Source: a virus. Taken from it: DNA of 64,000 nucleotides. The stretch's first letter is position 1. Each line of letters starts with the position of its first letter. The position numbers were made by a program, and so were the translations under genes. The notes beneath the pieces were generated by a model. It saw nothing but the letters and a program-made list of their open reading frames with translations, ran no database searches and was not told the DNA's origin. Of the stretch, positions 7,714 to 16,016 are shown piece by piece. The stretch lies in IMG/VR virus record IMGVR_UViG_3300035703_000022, positions 62,001 through 126,000 of that record; one strand, 5' to 3'.

Positions 7714-7833
7714 TCACCAAACACCAGGAATGATCTGTCCAGTGGTGAAGTAAGTACCAACAGCAATGACGAAACCGAGCATTGCCAGACGAGCGTTGAG
7801 GATCTCTGCCTCGGGGGTAAATCCAAATTTCAT
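7714..7833 (-). CDS. hli: high-light-inducible protein, 39 aa
   Basis: Single-helix chlorophyll-binding stress protein of the thylakoid. The 39-residue ORF holds the Chl-binding motif in EAEILNARLAMLGF (ExxNxRxAMxG), followed by the rest of one membrane helix. Cyanophage HLIs are thought to stabilise photosystems and dissipate energy. Its ribosome site AAGGAG overlaps the stop of the 28-aa peptide gene just upstream, so the two are coupled. Confidence 0.93.
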   Translation of the reverse strand: MKFGFTPEAEILNARLAMLGFVIAVGTYFTTGQIIPGVW

Positions 7834-7844
7834 TTTAGTTCTCC

Positions 7845-7931
7845 TTAGTAAGTTTCAGAAAGTTTTTCTACAGAAATTGCCAACAAAACAAAGAAGGCAA
7901 TACTAGTAATTGTAAAGATTACTTCAGTCAT
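7845..7931 (-). CDS. 28-aa single-helix membrane peptide
   Basis: A 28-residue ORF starting MTEVIFTITSIAFFVLLAIS, almost all one membrane helix with a charged C-terminal tail (EKLSETY). Its shape is that of the very small photosystem or cytochrome b6f subunits, but I cannot match it to any. It is placed between two hli genes and its stop codon is embedded in the ribosome site of the next hli. Confidence 0.6.
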   Translation of the reverse strand: MTEVIFTITSIAFFVLLAISVEKLSETY

Positions 7932-7939
7932 CGTCCGTC

Positions 7940-8143
7940 TCAGAAGATACCGAAGAAGAGTTTATTGGTGAATAGATAAGAAATTGCACCAGCAATAATA
8001 CCCATCATAGCCCAACGACCATTATACATTTCAGTGGTCTGCATAGGAGTCAAAAGGCCTTTACGGTTATACTCCTGATAAACCATTTGAGGTTCTACTG
8101 CCCACATGTTTTGTTGACCACGATCATTAGTTGTTACAGTCAT
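7940..8143 (-). CDS. hli: high-light-inducible protein, 67 aa
   Basis: Second HLI of the window. The 67-residue protein has an N-terminal stromal segment, then the chlorophyll-binding motif TEMYNGRWAMMGI and one membrane helix ending FGIF. It is longer than the 39-residue copy and resembles host-type HLIs with an N-terminal extension. First of the three-gene string hli-peptide-hli. Confidence 0.94.
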   Translation of the reverse strand: MTVTTNDRGQQNMWAVEPQMVYQEYNRKGLLTPMQTTEMYNGRWAMMGIIAGAISYLFTNKLFFGIF

Positions 8144-8190
8144 GTTACTTTTGTAAAGATTTACAACAATATTATATAGGAAATCTAAAG

Positions 8191-8220
8191 AAAAAACAAG
8201 GGGGGAAACCCACCCTTGTT
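8191..8220 (-). terminator. terminator after the porin gene
   Basis: Long stem (AACAAGGGTGGG-type arm) closed by a TTT loop, followed on the minus strand by a T6 run. It lies about 40 nt past the porin stop and blocks readthrough into the hli genes. Confidence 0.85.
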
Positions 8221-8259
8221 AGAGAATTGTGACTTTAGTAAGTATAAATGATTACTATA

Positions 8260-9753
8260 TCAGAAACGGAAAGTAGTCTGAATCACACCACCAAAGTTAG
8301 AAGAGGTATCAGCAAGTGCCTGATTGTTCGACACATAGAACACCGCAGGAGTAACGGTAATGTTATCACTCACACGATACTTGTAGAACAATTCCCACAT
8401 CGTTGCTTCCTTAGTAAGACCTTCTGCATTACCAGGTTGACCGATAGCGAAACCAGCGGAGTTACCCTTAGCAAACACATCAGACCACTGGAGACCAGCG
8501 TACCAGGTTTGAGAATCGGTAGCACCATTAGGAGTTGATTTGCCTTCTGCATTCAGACTTACGGTGTTCCAACCATAACCACCGCTCACAGAAGGAATGA
8601 TGCCAGACTTAGAAGGTTGCCAGTAAGCACTCAGAGCATAACCATTAGAGGTTTGTCCAGGAGCAAGAGCACCAGAAGAACCCAGAACGCCATTGAAGGT
8701 ACGAACACGAGTGCCTTCAGTACCATAACGATAACCAAATGCAACACCGTAGTTAGGAGCACGATAACCAATCTGGGCAAGAGTGTTCAGAGAACCCTTT
8801 TCATTGAACTCACCTTTGGTAGAATCAGAACCACCTTGGGCAACATAGTTCACACCAGCAACGAATCCTTTCTTACCCTGAACCCACTGAGCACCGAAAC
8901 CAGAACCAGTTGCCTTGTTATAGACGCCAGGGGCCCCAGCAAGTTGGAAGAAGTCCAGAACATCCGACTTATAAACAGAAGGAATCCAGGTCATTTCAGT
9001 ATTACGAACCAGAGCACCAGCAGTCAGAGTCACACCCTTAGTAAGTGCAGGGAAACTATAGTAGAGACGATCCAGTTTAACGGCATCGGCAGTGCTCTCT
9101 GCCTTATCCAGTTTAAACAAAGACGAAGAGGAACCAAAGGGTTGTGAGGAGAAGTTACCCGAACGCAGACGAGTGCGAAGCAGATCTTTACCAGTGAACG
9201 AGGTATCAAAGTTCAGGCGAAGATCATAGTTGAATGCAGTGTTGCCAACATTCGTACTAGCAGTTTTTCCAGGAGTCCAAGCATTACTCACACCACCAAG
9301 AACGAAAGATGCTTCACCCTTGAGTTTGGTGGTGGTGGAGAACTGAGTTGCTTCCAGAGCACCAACCTTTGTTTCCAGTTTAGTAACACGACCTTGAATA
9401 ACAGTAAGTTCATCACGGAACTCGTTAGCAAGACGTTGAAGTTCATCAGTAACTTCAGTCACACGGTCAAGGCAAGCATTCAGAAGTGCTGCTGCCTCAT
9501 AACGAGTCATTGCACGACCACCACCAAAAGTGCCGTTGGGATAACCAGCAACACAACCATAACGATCTACAAGGTTGCTGAGTGCTTGGTATGCCCAATC
9601 GGTGGGTTGCACATCAGAAAGTTGCGAAACACTTGTAACCTGTTCCGAGGAATATTGGTTGACTGCTGCCATATTGAGGTCTGCGGCATTCGCAGCAACA
9701 GGAGAAACCATTCCCAGAGCAACAGGTGCAAGCATCAGTTGTTTGAGTTTCAT
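8260..9753 (-). CDS. cyanobacterial-type outer-membrane porin (SLH + OprB)
   Basis: Outer-membrane channel protein of the cyanobacterial Som/OprB family. The 497-residue product has an export signal (MKLKQLMLAPVALGMVSPVA, cleavage after ANA), then an SLH domain (about residues 42-95, with DWAYQALSNLVDRYGCVAGY) that anchors to peptidoglycan. A short coiled coil follows (about 95-130), then a beta-barrel with alternating hydrophobic residues ending in a C-terminal Phe (TTFRF). An in-frame start at 9825 would precede the signal peptide, so 9753 is chosen. It has its own promoter and terminator. A full-length host-type porin in a phage is unusual; it could replace or alter outer-membrane permeability or receptors (inference). 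Confidence 0.93.
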   Translation of the reverse strand: MKLKQLMLAPVALGMVSPVAANAADLNMAAVNQYSSEQVTSVSQLSDVQPTDWAYQALSNLVDRYGCVAGYPNGTFGGGRAMTRYEAAALLNACLDRVTEVTDELQRLANEFRDELTVIQGRVTKLETKVGALEATQFSTTTKLKGEASFVLGGVSNAWTPGKTASTNVGNTAFNYDLRLNFDTSFTGKDLLRTRLRSGNFSSQPFGSSSSLFKLDKAESTADAVKLDRLYYSFPALTKGVTLTAGALVRNTEMTWIPSVYKSDVLDFFQLAGAPGVYNKATGSGFGAQWVQGKKGFVAGVNYVAQGGSDSTKGEFNEKGSLNTLAQIGYRAPNYGVAFGYRYGTEGTRVRTFNGVLGSSGALAPGQTSNGYALSAYWQPSKSGIIPSVSGGYGWNTVSLNAEGKSTPNGATDSQTWYAGLQWSDVFAKGNSAGFAIGQPGNAEGLTKEATMWELFYKYRVSDNITVTPAVFYVSNNQALADTSSNFGGVIQTTFRF

Positions 9754-9786
9754 AAAAATTTGTTTTGTTCTATAGGACATAGTGGT

Positions 9787-9815
9787 TAACCGTGCAAGTA
9801 GTTGCGGCACGGTTA
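9787..9815 (-). promoter_or_regulatory. 9-bp hairpin in the porin leader
   Basis: TAACCGTGC pairs with GCACGGTTA (9787-9795 with 9807-9815) around an 11-nt loop. It falls inside the predicted leader of the porin mRNA, between the -10 box and the start codon, and has no T run. It could be a stability or translation-control element. Confidence 0.5.
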
Positions 9816-9824
9816 AGTCTGACA

Positions 9825-9853
9825 ATCTTAACAGTTTCTTTGGATTCTGTCAA
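9825..9853 (-). promoter_or_regulatory. sigma-70-like promoter before the porin gene, TTGACA-17-TAAGAT
   Basis: Minus strand: perfect -35 TTGACA (9848-9853), 17-bp spacer, -10 TAAGAT (9825-9830). It lies in the gap after the glycosyltransferase operon, so the porin has its own transcript. Confidence 0.65.
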
Positions 9854-9864
9854 CTAAGAAAAGG

Positions 9865-10671
9865 TTAAGAAGTTTGTTGTTGAGCCTCAGAGGTTCTTCC
9901 TAGATATGGATCAAAGTCCATAAGTTTTTCAATTTCTAAGTCAGAACCGCGAGTTTCCCAAAGATTTCGGAGTCCATCGTGAGATCCTCTATGAAAAATT
10001 TCAATGTGTTCTGGATGAATTGAAGAGCCCAGTTCAATTCTATACAAGAACAAAGGAATAGCAAAAGTGTTTCCAGAATTATAAATCAAATCATCAGCAA
10101 CAGCACGAGGTTTAATTGCGTGATCTAATTTATATTTGTCGCCACGGCAGTGAAGTCGAACAACTTTCTCTGCATGATGTCGAGTAATGATATAACAAGC
10201 TGTGGAAAAATCATTAACAAACCTACGGTGTAGGTTTACATGAAGAGTTCCAGGACAAATAATTGCAAGTTGAACTACATCATAATCATAAGGAAGTCTT
10301 GCAACAAATTGATTCCAAGTAAAGTTCCAATATTTTGCAGTACTAATATCCACATCGTCTTCCATGACAATGCAATACGGAGAATCGGAAGTTTCCAGAT
10401 AATGTTTGAGAAGTTTAAGATGAGAAGTAACACAACCAACTTCACCGGAACTCATATTTGCCGGATATCTTCCGTGAATAATATCACTTAGATCATCTTC
10501 ACGACCATCATATGCAGAGATTCGTTCATAGTTTTCAATGTCCCAATAAGAAAACATCGATTCCATGTAATCTTGCCTCTCAGGTTGACCATCTAGATTA
10601 ATATAATAGATGGGTCCAATACCTTTCAATTTATATGCAGATTTGTTTTTGTCCATTACAACGGATTCCAT
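9865..10671 (-). CDS. glycosyltransferase family 25 (LPS-type)
   Basis: Predicted sugar transferase of the GT25 family, usually beta-galactosyltransferases acting on lipopolysaccharide. Motifs: the N-terminal YYINLDGQPERQ, the SSGEVGCVTSHLKLL block, and the metal-binding acidic motif CIVMEDDVDIS. It is 268 residues with the ATG at 10671, which overlaps the stop of the preceding GT11 gene (TGATG); an ATG at 10686 would add five residues. It is the last gene of the 12-gene glycan operon. Donor and acceptor cannot be told from sequence. Confidence 0.88.
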   Translation of the reverse strand: MESVVMDKNKSAYKLKGIGPIYYINLDGQPERQDYMESMFSYWDIENYERISAYDGREDDLSDIIHGRYPANMSSGEVGCVTSHLKLLKHYLETSDSPYCIVMEDDVDISTAKYWNFTWNQFVARLPYDYDVVQLAIICPGTLHVNLHRRFVNDFSTACYIITRHHAEKVVRLHCRGDKYKLDHAIKPRAVADDLIYNSGNTFAIPLFLYRIELGSSIHPEHIEIFHRGSHDGLRNLWETRGSDLEIEKLMDFDPYLGRTSEAQQQTS

Positions 10672-11525
10672 CAGATAACTTCCCATCCCTCACAATAAAG
10701 ATCGTCGGTCTTATTATGTGCGTATGCAGGCCCAAACCAATTCTTAGGTGCTACAATTTTACCAGCACCATTTTGTAACCATGCGCCCCACCATGAGAGT
10801 GTAGAGTTTGCAATGATTCCACCTTTACAATTAGCCATAATGCAAAGATCAACATAAGGAGTATAGGATCCATCAGGATACTTTTCTTCTGGAGTGGAAA
10901 CATAAAAACGATCCGGTTTAAAAAGTTCTTGTTCCATTACCCATTCTGGAGAATCGGAAACAACTACTACTTCTTGGTCTTCTGGGAAGAGTTTAAGAGC
11001 TTTCTCATAATATTCAAGGGATTGTGGCGGATGTTGATCGGAACATTCAGTATAAGCCCATTTAAATCCTCTAGCATCTACCAGATTAGGATCTCCACGA
11101 CGGACATGAAGGAAGATAGGATCTTTCAGATCACTCAAAAATCCTTTAACAGGTTCGCTTAAATCAGTATGAAATCTAAAGTCATTGCGAATTTCATCTT
11201 TGATGTGTGCAAAATACTTTTCTGTCTGAAAAAATCCATGTATAGACACATCATTAGGACAAAGTTGAAGAAGTTCTTCATCAAAATGAAAATATTTTTC
11301 AGCAACTATCGGGGCAAATCCACGATCAAGAATATAGAGATTAGTTGATTTTACACTTTCCAATACAAAACAATTAGATAAACTATAATTATCAACCCTT
11401 TTTGTATTATAGGGTGGAATACACCAATCATATCCTTTTGCAGCTGCGATTCCTCGTAAAGCTGCATATTGGAACATCTGGTTTCCCAAACGGCCAATAT
11501 TACCCAATTCATTAAAAGCTAACAT
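10671..11525 (-). CDS. alpha-1,2-fucosyltransferase-like protein (GT11), copy 3
   Basis: GT11 family enzyme, typically moving fucose from GDP-fucose to a galactose hydroxyl. The 284-residue protein shows the family N-terminus GRLGNQMFQYAALRG, the donor-binding HVRRGD motif, and the C-terminal IIANSTLSWWGAWLQNG block. Overlaps its neighbours by 14 nt upstream and TGATG downstream. It is one of three paralogues in the operon; they differ enough to suggest different linkages. The GDP-mannose 3,5-epimerase in the same operon makes GDP-L-galactose a possible donor (inference). Confidence 0.88.
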   Translation of the reverse strand: MLAFNELGNIGRLGNQMFQYAALRGIAAAKGYDWCIPPYNTKRVDNYSLSNCFVLESVKSTNLYILDRGFAPIVAEKYFHFDEELLQLCPNDVSIHGFFQTEKYFAHIKDEIRNDFRFHTDLSEPVKGFLSDLKDPIFLHVRRGDPNLVDARGFKWAYTECSDQHPPQSLEYYEKALKLFPEDQEVVVVSDSPEWVMEQELFKPDRFYVSTPEEKYPDGSYTPYVDLCIMANCKGGIIANSTLSWWGAWLQNGAGKIVAPKNWFGPAYAHNKTDDLYCEGWEVI

Positions 11526-12333
11526 TTAATTGTTCTCCTCTTTTTTTAATATATTCTTGTTGTTGATAATAAGATTGTAATTTTGGTGCATCCCAAGTTC
11601 TAATATTTTGCCAAAGATTATGATTGTCCATGAATTTGGGATTATGATAGTGTGAATTAAAAGTTCTACCATGTTCAAAATGATAGATGTCTTCATTAAC
11701 TCTTGCTATTTTAAGTCCAAAACAATTCAATCTGTAATAAAACTCACAGTCCTCTGCTCCCCAGGAAATAAAATTTTCATTCCATAAACCAACTTTAATT
11801 TCGGATTCTTTTTTTATCATTTGCCCCCAACCTATTGAGGAAGCTACTCTAAATTTGGAGTCAGTAAGAATTGAAAAGTCAAAATTAGAATCCAAAAATT
11901 GATTAAAAGTTGATTCGGAATAATTTACAGCCCACTGATAAACTCCACATCCAAATGGATAAACTGCATCAATTCCATCATTTTTAATTGCATTATAAGC
12001 AATTACATAACTTTGTATTGGTAAAACTATATCTACATCATGATTATAAACGATTTCAGTTTCAGAAGCAACTAAAAGATCATTGAGAATACGAGTCTTG
12101 TGGAAGAATTTTTCATCACTTTCTTCGTATATATGAGTTAATTGATCAGTACTAATATACTTACGAATTACAGGAAGAGCTCTAAATTTAAAATGAGAGT
12201 GAGAATCAACTTCCTTCAAAATAACTTTTGATTCTGGAAAATTTTTAAGTAAATATGTTACTGAAGTAATAACATTTTTTAGTCTATCTTCAGACTCAAT
12301 TCTACAAGGCAATAAAAAAGTTAAATCTTTCAT
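11512..12333 (-). CDS. glycosyltransferase, galactosyltransferase-C-like
   Basis: Probable GT-A fold transferase of 273 residues. It has an N-terminal strand-helix start (MKDLTFLLPCRIESEDRLKN), a YNHDVDIVLP metal-binding DxD-type motif, and the acceptor motif FISWGAEDCEFYYRLNCFG seen in glycosyltransferase family 7 C-terminal domains. It sits between two GT11 genes; its start overlaps the stop of the GT11 before it (ATGA). Confidence 0.8.
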   Translation of the reverse strand: MKDLTFLLPCRIESEDRLKNVITSVTYLLKNFPESKVILKEVDSHSHFKFRALPVIRKYISTDQLTHIYEESDEKFFHKTRILNDLLVASETEIVYNHDVDIVLPIQSYVIAYNAIKNDGIDAVYPFGCGVYQWAVNYSESTFNQFLDSNFDFSILTDSKFRVASSIGWGQMIKKESEIKVGLWNENFISWGAEDCEFYYRLNCFGLKIARVNEDIYHFEHGRTFNSHYHNPKFMDNHNLWQNIRTWDAPKLQSYYQQQEYIKKRGEQLNVSF

Positions 12334-13226
12334 TCTTCTGCGGCAATGGGGGAAGGATCATTATAAAGTTTAACCCATCGTTGTGGGATCATATCTTTCA
12401 TATTATAGTGGGAATAAGCAGACCCAAACCAAGGATCTGGTACAACAACTTTACCAGTATCATTTTGTAACCATGCGCCCCACCAACTTAAAGAAGAGTT
12501 AGCAATAATTGCACCACCACACAAACTCATGAGACAAAGATCGATGTAGGGGACGGCAGCACCGTCTCCGAAAGTCTCATAAGAAGAGTCTGAGAAATGG
12601 AAACGATCTCCTTGCAACCAATCTTGGCGCTTACACCAATCAATAAGATCGGAAACAACAATAATATTCTTATCTTCTGGAAACTCTTTTAGAGCTTCAA
12701 TATAATATTCCTTCTTACAGAGGGGATGATACTCCTGAACCATTTGATAAGACCACTTCTCTCCTCTGCGACCAGTTAAATTTGGTGATCCACGACGAAC
12801 ATGAAGGAAGATACAATTCTCTCTACCACCAAGAGAATCAATATATTCTTGGCAAGGTTCCATATAATAACTCTTGAAAGTAAAATCTTCTCGGATACTA
12901 TCTGAAATGGATTCAAAATATCTTTCTGTCTGGAAGTTACCAGAGAAATTAGTGTTGTCTTCACACTTATTGAAGATTTCTTCATTAAAGTGCATATCAC
13001 GATACTCTACAGTTTTGTAGAAAGGTTCCCCAGTGTTCTTCTCTATATTACAATTGGTTAGTTCAAATGCATCAAACAACCCATAGTTGTCTAAACGATC
13101 TGCATCTGGGCCAGGAACTACCCAATCAAATCCGCGATTTGCAGAAAGACCACGAATAAATGCATATTGAAACATTTGGTTTCCAAGGCGACCCTCGTTA
13201 CCAAGTCCTTTAAATGATACGGCCAT
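12330..13226 (-). CDS. alpha-1,2-fucosyltransferase-like protein (GT11), copy 2
   Basis: 298 residues with the GT11 signature GRLGNQMFQYAFIRG, HVRRGSPNL (the usual Asp after Gly replaced by Ser) and IIANSSLSWWGAWLQND. It is joined to its neighbours by TAATG upstream and ATGA downstream. Its region around residue 150 (NLTGRRGEKW) matches copy 3 better than copy 1. Confidence 0.88.
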   Translation of the reverse strand: MAVSFKGLGNEGRLGNQMFQYAFIRGLSANRGFDWVVPGPDADRLDNYGLFDAFELTNCNIEKNTGEPFYKTVEYRDMHFNEEIFNKCEDNTNFSGNFQTERYFESISDSIREDFTFKSYYMEPCQEYIDSLGGRENCIFLHVRRGSPNLTGRRGEKWSYQMVQEYHPLCKKEYYIEALKEFPEDKNIIVVSDLIDWCKRQDWLQGDRFHFSDSSYETFGDGAAVPYIDLCLMSLCGGAIIANSSLSWWGAWLQNDTGKVVVPDPWFGSAYSHYNMKDMIPQRWVKLYNDPSPIAAEE

Positions 13227-14086
13227 TACTTACTCCACTCTTGAATAATCCAACGATCAGGAACAATATCCGAAGTATCTAGGTTAGACATTGCAGTGCC
13301 AAACCACTTCTTGGGATCTGGAGCAACTACTTTACCACGATCATTTTGTAACCATGCACCCCACCAAGAGAATGATGAGTTTGCAATAATAGCACCAGAA
13401 CAAAGAGTCATCAGACACAGATCAACCTGTGGTAGAAGAGTATTTTGCATTTTTCCAGTACCATCAATAGTACGATAAGTATATCTACCATTACTTTCAT
13501 TAAACAAGAAACGATCCTGTTTGAAAAACTCCTGAGACTTGCACCACTCAATGTCATCAGTAAATACGAAACATGGAGTATCTTCTGGAAATTGCTTTAA
13601 CGCATCCTCAAAAAATTTAATCGGTAGGATGGGATGGTATTGTTCTCTTCCAATGTTGTCACTCTGTCGAATATGCAAGAAAATAGGGCTAGAAGGTAGA
13701 CTATCAATATACTCCTTACAAGGATTGAGATAATCTTTTCTAAACGTGAAGTCTTCACGAATTTCCTGTGCGATGTGACTAAAATATTTTTCAGTCTGGA
13801 AATATCCATCAAGACTTACATTATCAGGACATTCATCAAAAAACTCCGGAATAAAACAATGATCATTCTCTTGTATGTATTCTCCATTGACAAATCCAAT
13901 GTTTGATTCATTAACATTTGTCAACTCAAATGTCTCAAATAAACCATAATTATCTTTATGATCATATGTATCTGGAGGAATGCACCAATCATAACCTCGT
14001 TTTGCAGCAATACCTCTAAGTGCTGCATACTGAAACATTTGATTACCTAGACGACCATTACTTCCTAGTCTGTTATATCCGATCAT
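13226..14086 (-). CDS. alpha-1,2-fucosyltransferase-like protein (GT11), copy 1
   Basis: 286 residues with GRLGNQMFQYAALRG and IIANSSFSWWGAWLQND. The donor motif is altered: HIRQSDN stands where the family has HxRRGD, so the second Arg and the Gly are replaced. The fold is clearly kept, but activity or donor choice may differ. Coupled upstream to the UDP-sugar dehydrogenase (ATGA). Confidence 0.86.
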   Translation of the reverse strand: MIGYNRLGSNGRLGNQMFQYAALRGIAAKRGYDWCIPPDTYDHKDNYGLFETFELTNVNESNIGFVNGEYIQENDHCFIPEFFDECPDNVSLDGYFQTEKYFSHIAQEIREDFTFRKDYLNPCKEYIDSLPSSPIFLHIRQSDNIGREQYHPILPIKFFEDALKQFPEDTPCFVFTDDIEWCKSQEFFKQDRFLFNESNGRYTYRTIDGTGKMQNTLLPQVDLCLMTLCSGAIIANSSFSWWGAWLQNDRGKVVAPDPKKWFGTAMSNLDTSDIVPDRWIIQEWSK

Positions 14087-15228
14087 AATTTAATTACAAA
14101 TGTATTAATTTTTTCTGGCGGTTTCCCAAAATGTATTCTATCACCATATTGACTCGTTAACAAGACTTCCACTTGTTTAATAATATGGGGATTATCGGAA
14201 ACATAGACTTCATGACCAGCATCTAAAAGATCTAGACAAAGTTTATATTGTTGACTTTCGGTTAGAATATCAGTACCCCTCTTATATGAAATATATTCAA
14301 AATGAAAAGGGAGATTTTTAGTGTTCTTATTAATGAAATAATTTTTTAAAAAAATAGAATGTTCATTATTAAAATCATCAGTGGTTGTGCCAAGATTATA
14401 CTTCAATCCAAGTTTCTCTGCATACCTACCAAAAGATCTATTATCTCTAGGCAGACATGGGCCACCAAATCCAAATCCAAATTTTAGATACTTACTTCCA
14501 ATTCTAGAATCACTTGCAATAGAAGAAAGGACGGATTCGATTTCACTCTCAAGTCCGGAAAGAATAAGAACCTCTCCGATCATATTTGCAAAACTAATTT
14601 TAGTTGTCATGAAACAATTGACTGCGATCTTAACTATTTCTGCAGCCGTAGATGACATAATAGAAATGACTGGTTTTGTAACCTGAATTTTCTTGTAAAT
14701 TTCAGAAAGAGTTTCTAGAACTTCTGCATTATCCCCACCAAGTAAAACCATGTCAGCATGGGTTAAGTCCTTAATAATAGATCCTTGTGCAATAAATTCT
14801 GGATTATATACAACACTTACTCCATAAGACTTAAGTTGTTCCTGGAATCTTACACAATCTCCTGGATTTGTAGTGCAACCAACAACCAATGTTTTACCTT
14901 CAACATTAGGGGATTCTTGGAAGTCACGAACAACATTCCATACAGAACTTACATCATAAGAACCATCATCTAAAGATGGAGTTGCAACCAAAGTAAAGAT
15001 AATATCACATTCTGCAATCACTTTTTTATTATCAGTGGTTGCTTCAAGATACTTAGCTTGTCTTAGATGTTCTTGCACAAACGGTTCTGTACTAGAAATA
15101 ATTTTTTTATTGAGGTTCTCTACATAATCCTCACGAATATCGGAAACCAGAACATCATATCCTGCATTTTCCATGAGAAGTGCAAGACAAATACCTAGTC
15201 TTCCTGCGCCTATTAATCCAATTTTCAT
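14083..15228 (-). CDS. UDP-glucose/GDP-mannose dehydrogenase family protein
   Basis: NAD-dependent four-electron oxidation of a nucleotide-sugar to its uronic acid. The 381-residue protein has the Rossmann motif GLIGAGRLG, a VATPSLDDGSYD loop, the NPEFIAQGSIIKD block, and the catalytic cysteine in FGFGGPCLPRDNRSF. The C-terminal UDP-binding domain is short compared with usual family members (430-450 residues). It would make a charged sugar for the glycan built by this operon, and it uses the NAD that the next-upstream nadE could supply. Confidence 0.9.
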   Translation of the reverse strand: MKIGLIGAGRLGICLALLMENAGYDVLVSDIREDYVENLNKKIISSTEPFVQEHLRQAKYLEATTDNKKVIAECDIIFTLVATPSLDDGSYDVSSVWNVVRDFQESPNVEGKTLVVGCTTNPGDCVRFQEQLKSYGVSVVYNPEFIAQGSIIKDLTHADMVLLGGDNAEVLETLSEIYKKIQVTKPVISIMSSTAAEIVKIAVNCFMTTKISFANMIGEVLILSGLESEIESVLSSIASDSRIGSKYLKFGFGFGGPCLPRDNRSFGRYAEKLGLKYNLGTTTDDFNNEHSIFLKNYFINKNTKNLPFHFEYISYKRGTDILTESQQYKLCLDLLDAGHEVYVSDNPHIIKQVEVLLTSQYGDRIHFGKPPEKINTFVIKL

Positions 15229-16016
15229 AGCTTAAATGTGGGAATTTCTGTCATCTTATGTTTGTTTTGCATGTGGAACTTCTGGTACACATTGATTGCA
15301 TTAGTTTGTTCTTCATTCAAGAACAATGGATCTTCAGAAAGTCCTTTTTCCATAACCCATTCTAACATTGCATAGGAAGTTCCAATCTGATCTTCATCAG
15401 TTCTACCATCATCCCAAAGTCCATCAGTAGGTGGTGCAGAAACAATTCTATCATCTACACCTAGATGTTCACCAAGCATCCATACTTCGGTCTTATAGAG
15501 GTCTGCAATAGGAGCAATATCAATACCACCATCACCATACTTGGTATAGAATCCTACACCATAATCCTCAACCTTATTACCAGTTCCAACAACAATACCA
15601 TTTACTGAAGTTGCAATCTGGTAAAGGGTTACCATGCGAAGTCTTGATCGAGTATTTGCTTGTGCCAGTTTATTCGTTGCAAAGTTCTCCCCAATATCAT
15701 TAGAAATAGTTTGAAGGAAATCATCATAGACTGAGCTCATATCAGTCTTAACAAAAGTTACATTATTAAATTTTGACTCCAACCACTTACCATGAGCATC
15801 AGAAAGAGACTCCTGATTCTCAAGTTGATTGATAGGCATTCCAACCACATAAGTTGGCATACCAGTCAAAGCACAAAGGGTAGAAACCACAGAGGAATCA
15901 ATTCCCCCAGAAATTCCTACTACAAGACTTTTAAGTTTAGGATGAGTAATGCAATAATTAGAAATCCATTTTACGATCCTATCTTCCAACTCATCATAAT
16001 CTTTAATTCGATTCAT
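15225..16016 (-). CDS. nadE: NH3-dependent NAD+ synthetase
   Basis: Amidates nicotinic acid adenine dinucleotide to NAD+ with ATP and ammonia. The 263-residue protein has the PP-loop SGGIDSS (residues 36-42) and the conserved GTGNKVEDYGVGFYTKYGDG and LYKTEVWMLGEHLG blocks. It lacks the glutaminase domain, so it is the short ammonia-dependent form. Its place next to an NAD-dependent sugar dehydrogenase and two epimerases suggests local cofactor supply for sugar-nucleotide synthesis, although repair of host NAD depletion is an alternative role. Confidence 0.93.
   Translation of the reverse strand: MNRIKDYDELEDRIVKWISNYCITHPKLKSLVVGISGGIDSSVVSTLCALTGMPTYVVGMPINQLENQESLSDAHGKWLESKFNNVTFVKTDMSSVYDDFLQTISNDIGENFATNKLAQANTRSRLRMVTLYQIATSVNGIVVGTGNKVEDYGVGFYTKYGDGGIDIAPIADLYKTEVWMLGEHLGVDDRIVSAPPTDGLWDDGRTDEDQIGTSYAMLEWVMEKGLSEDPLFLNEEQTNAINVYQKFHMQNKHKMTEIPTFKL

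Noticed and set aside
8617-9147. Plus-strand 176-codon ORF
   Set aside because: Complete antisense to the porin; no ribosome site or promoter; Ser/Thr/Arg-rich composition typical of reverse frames.
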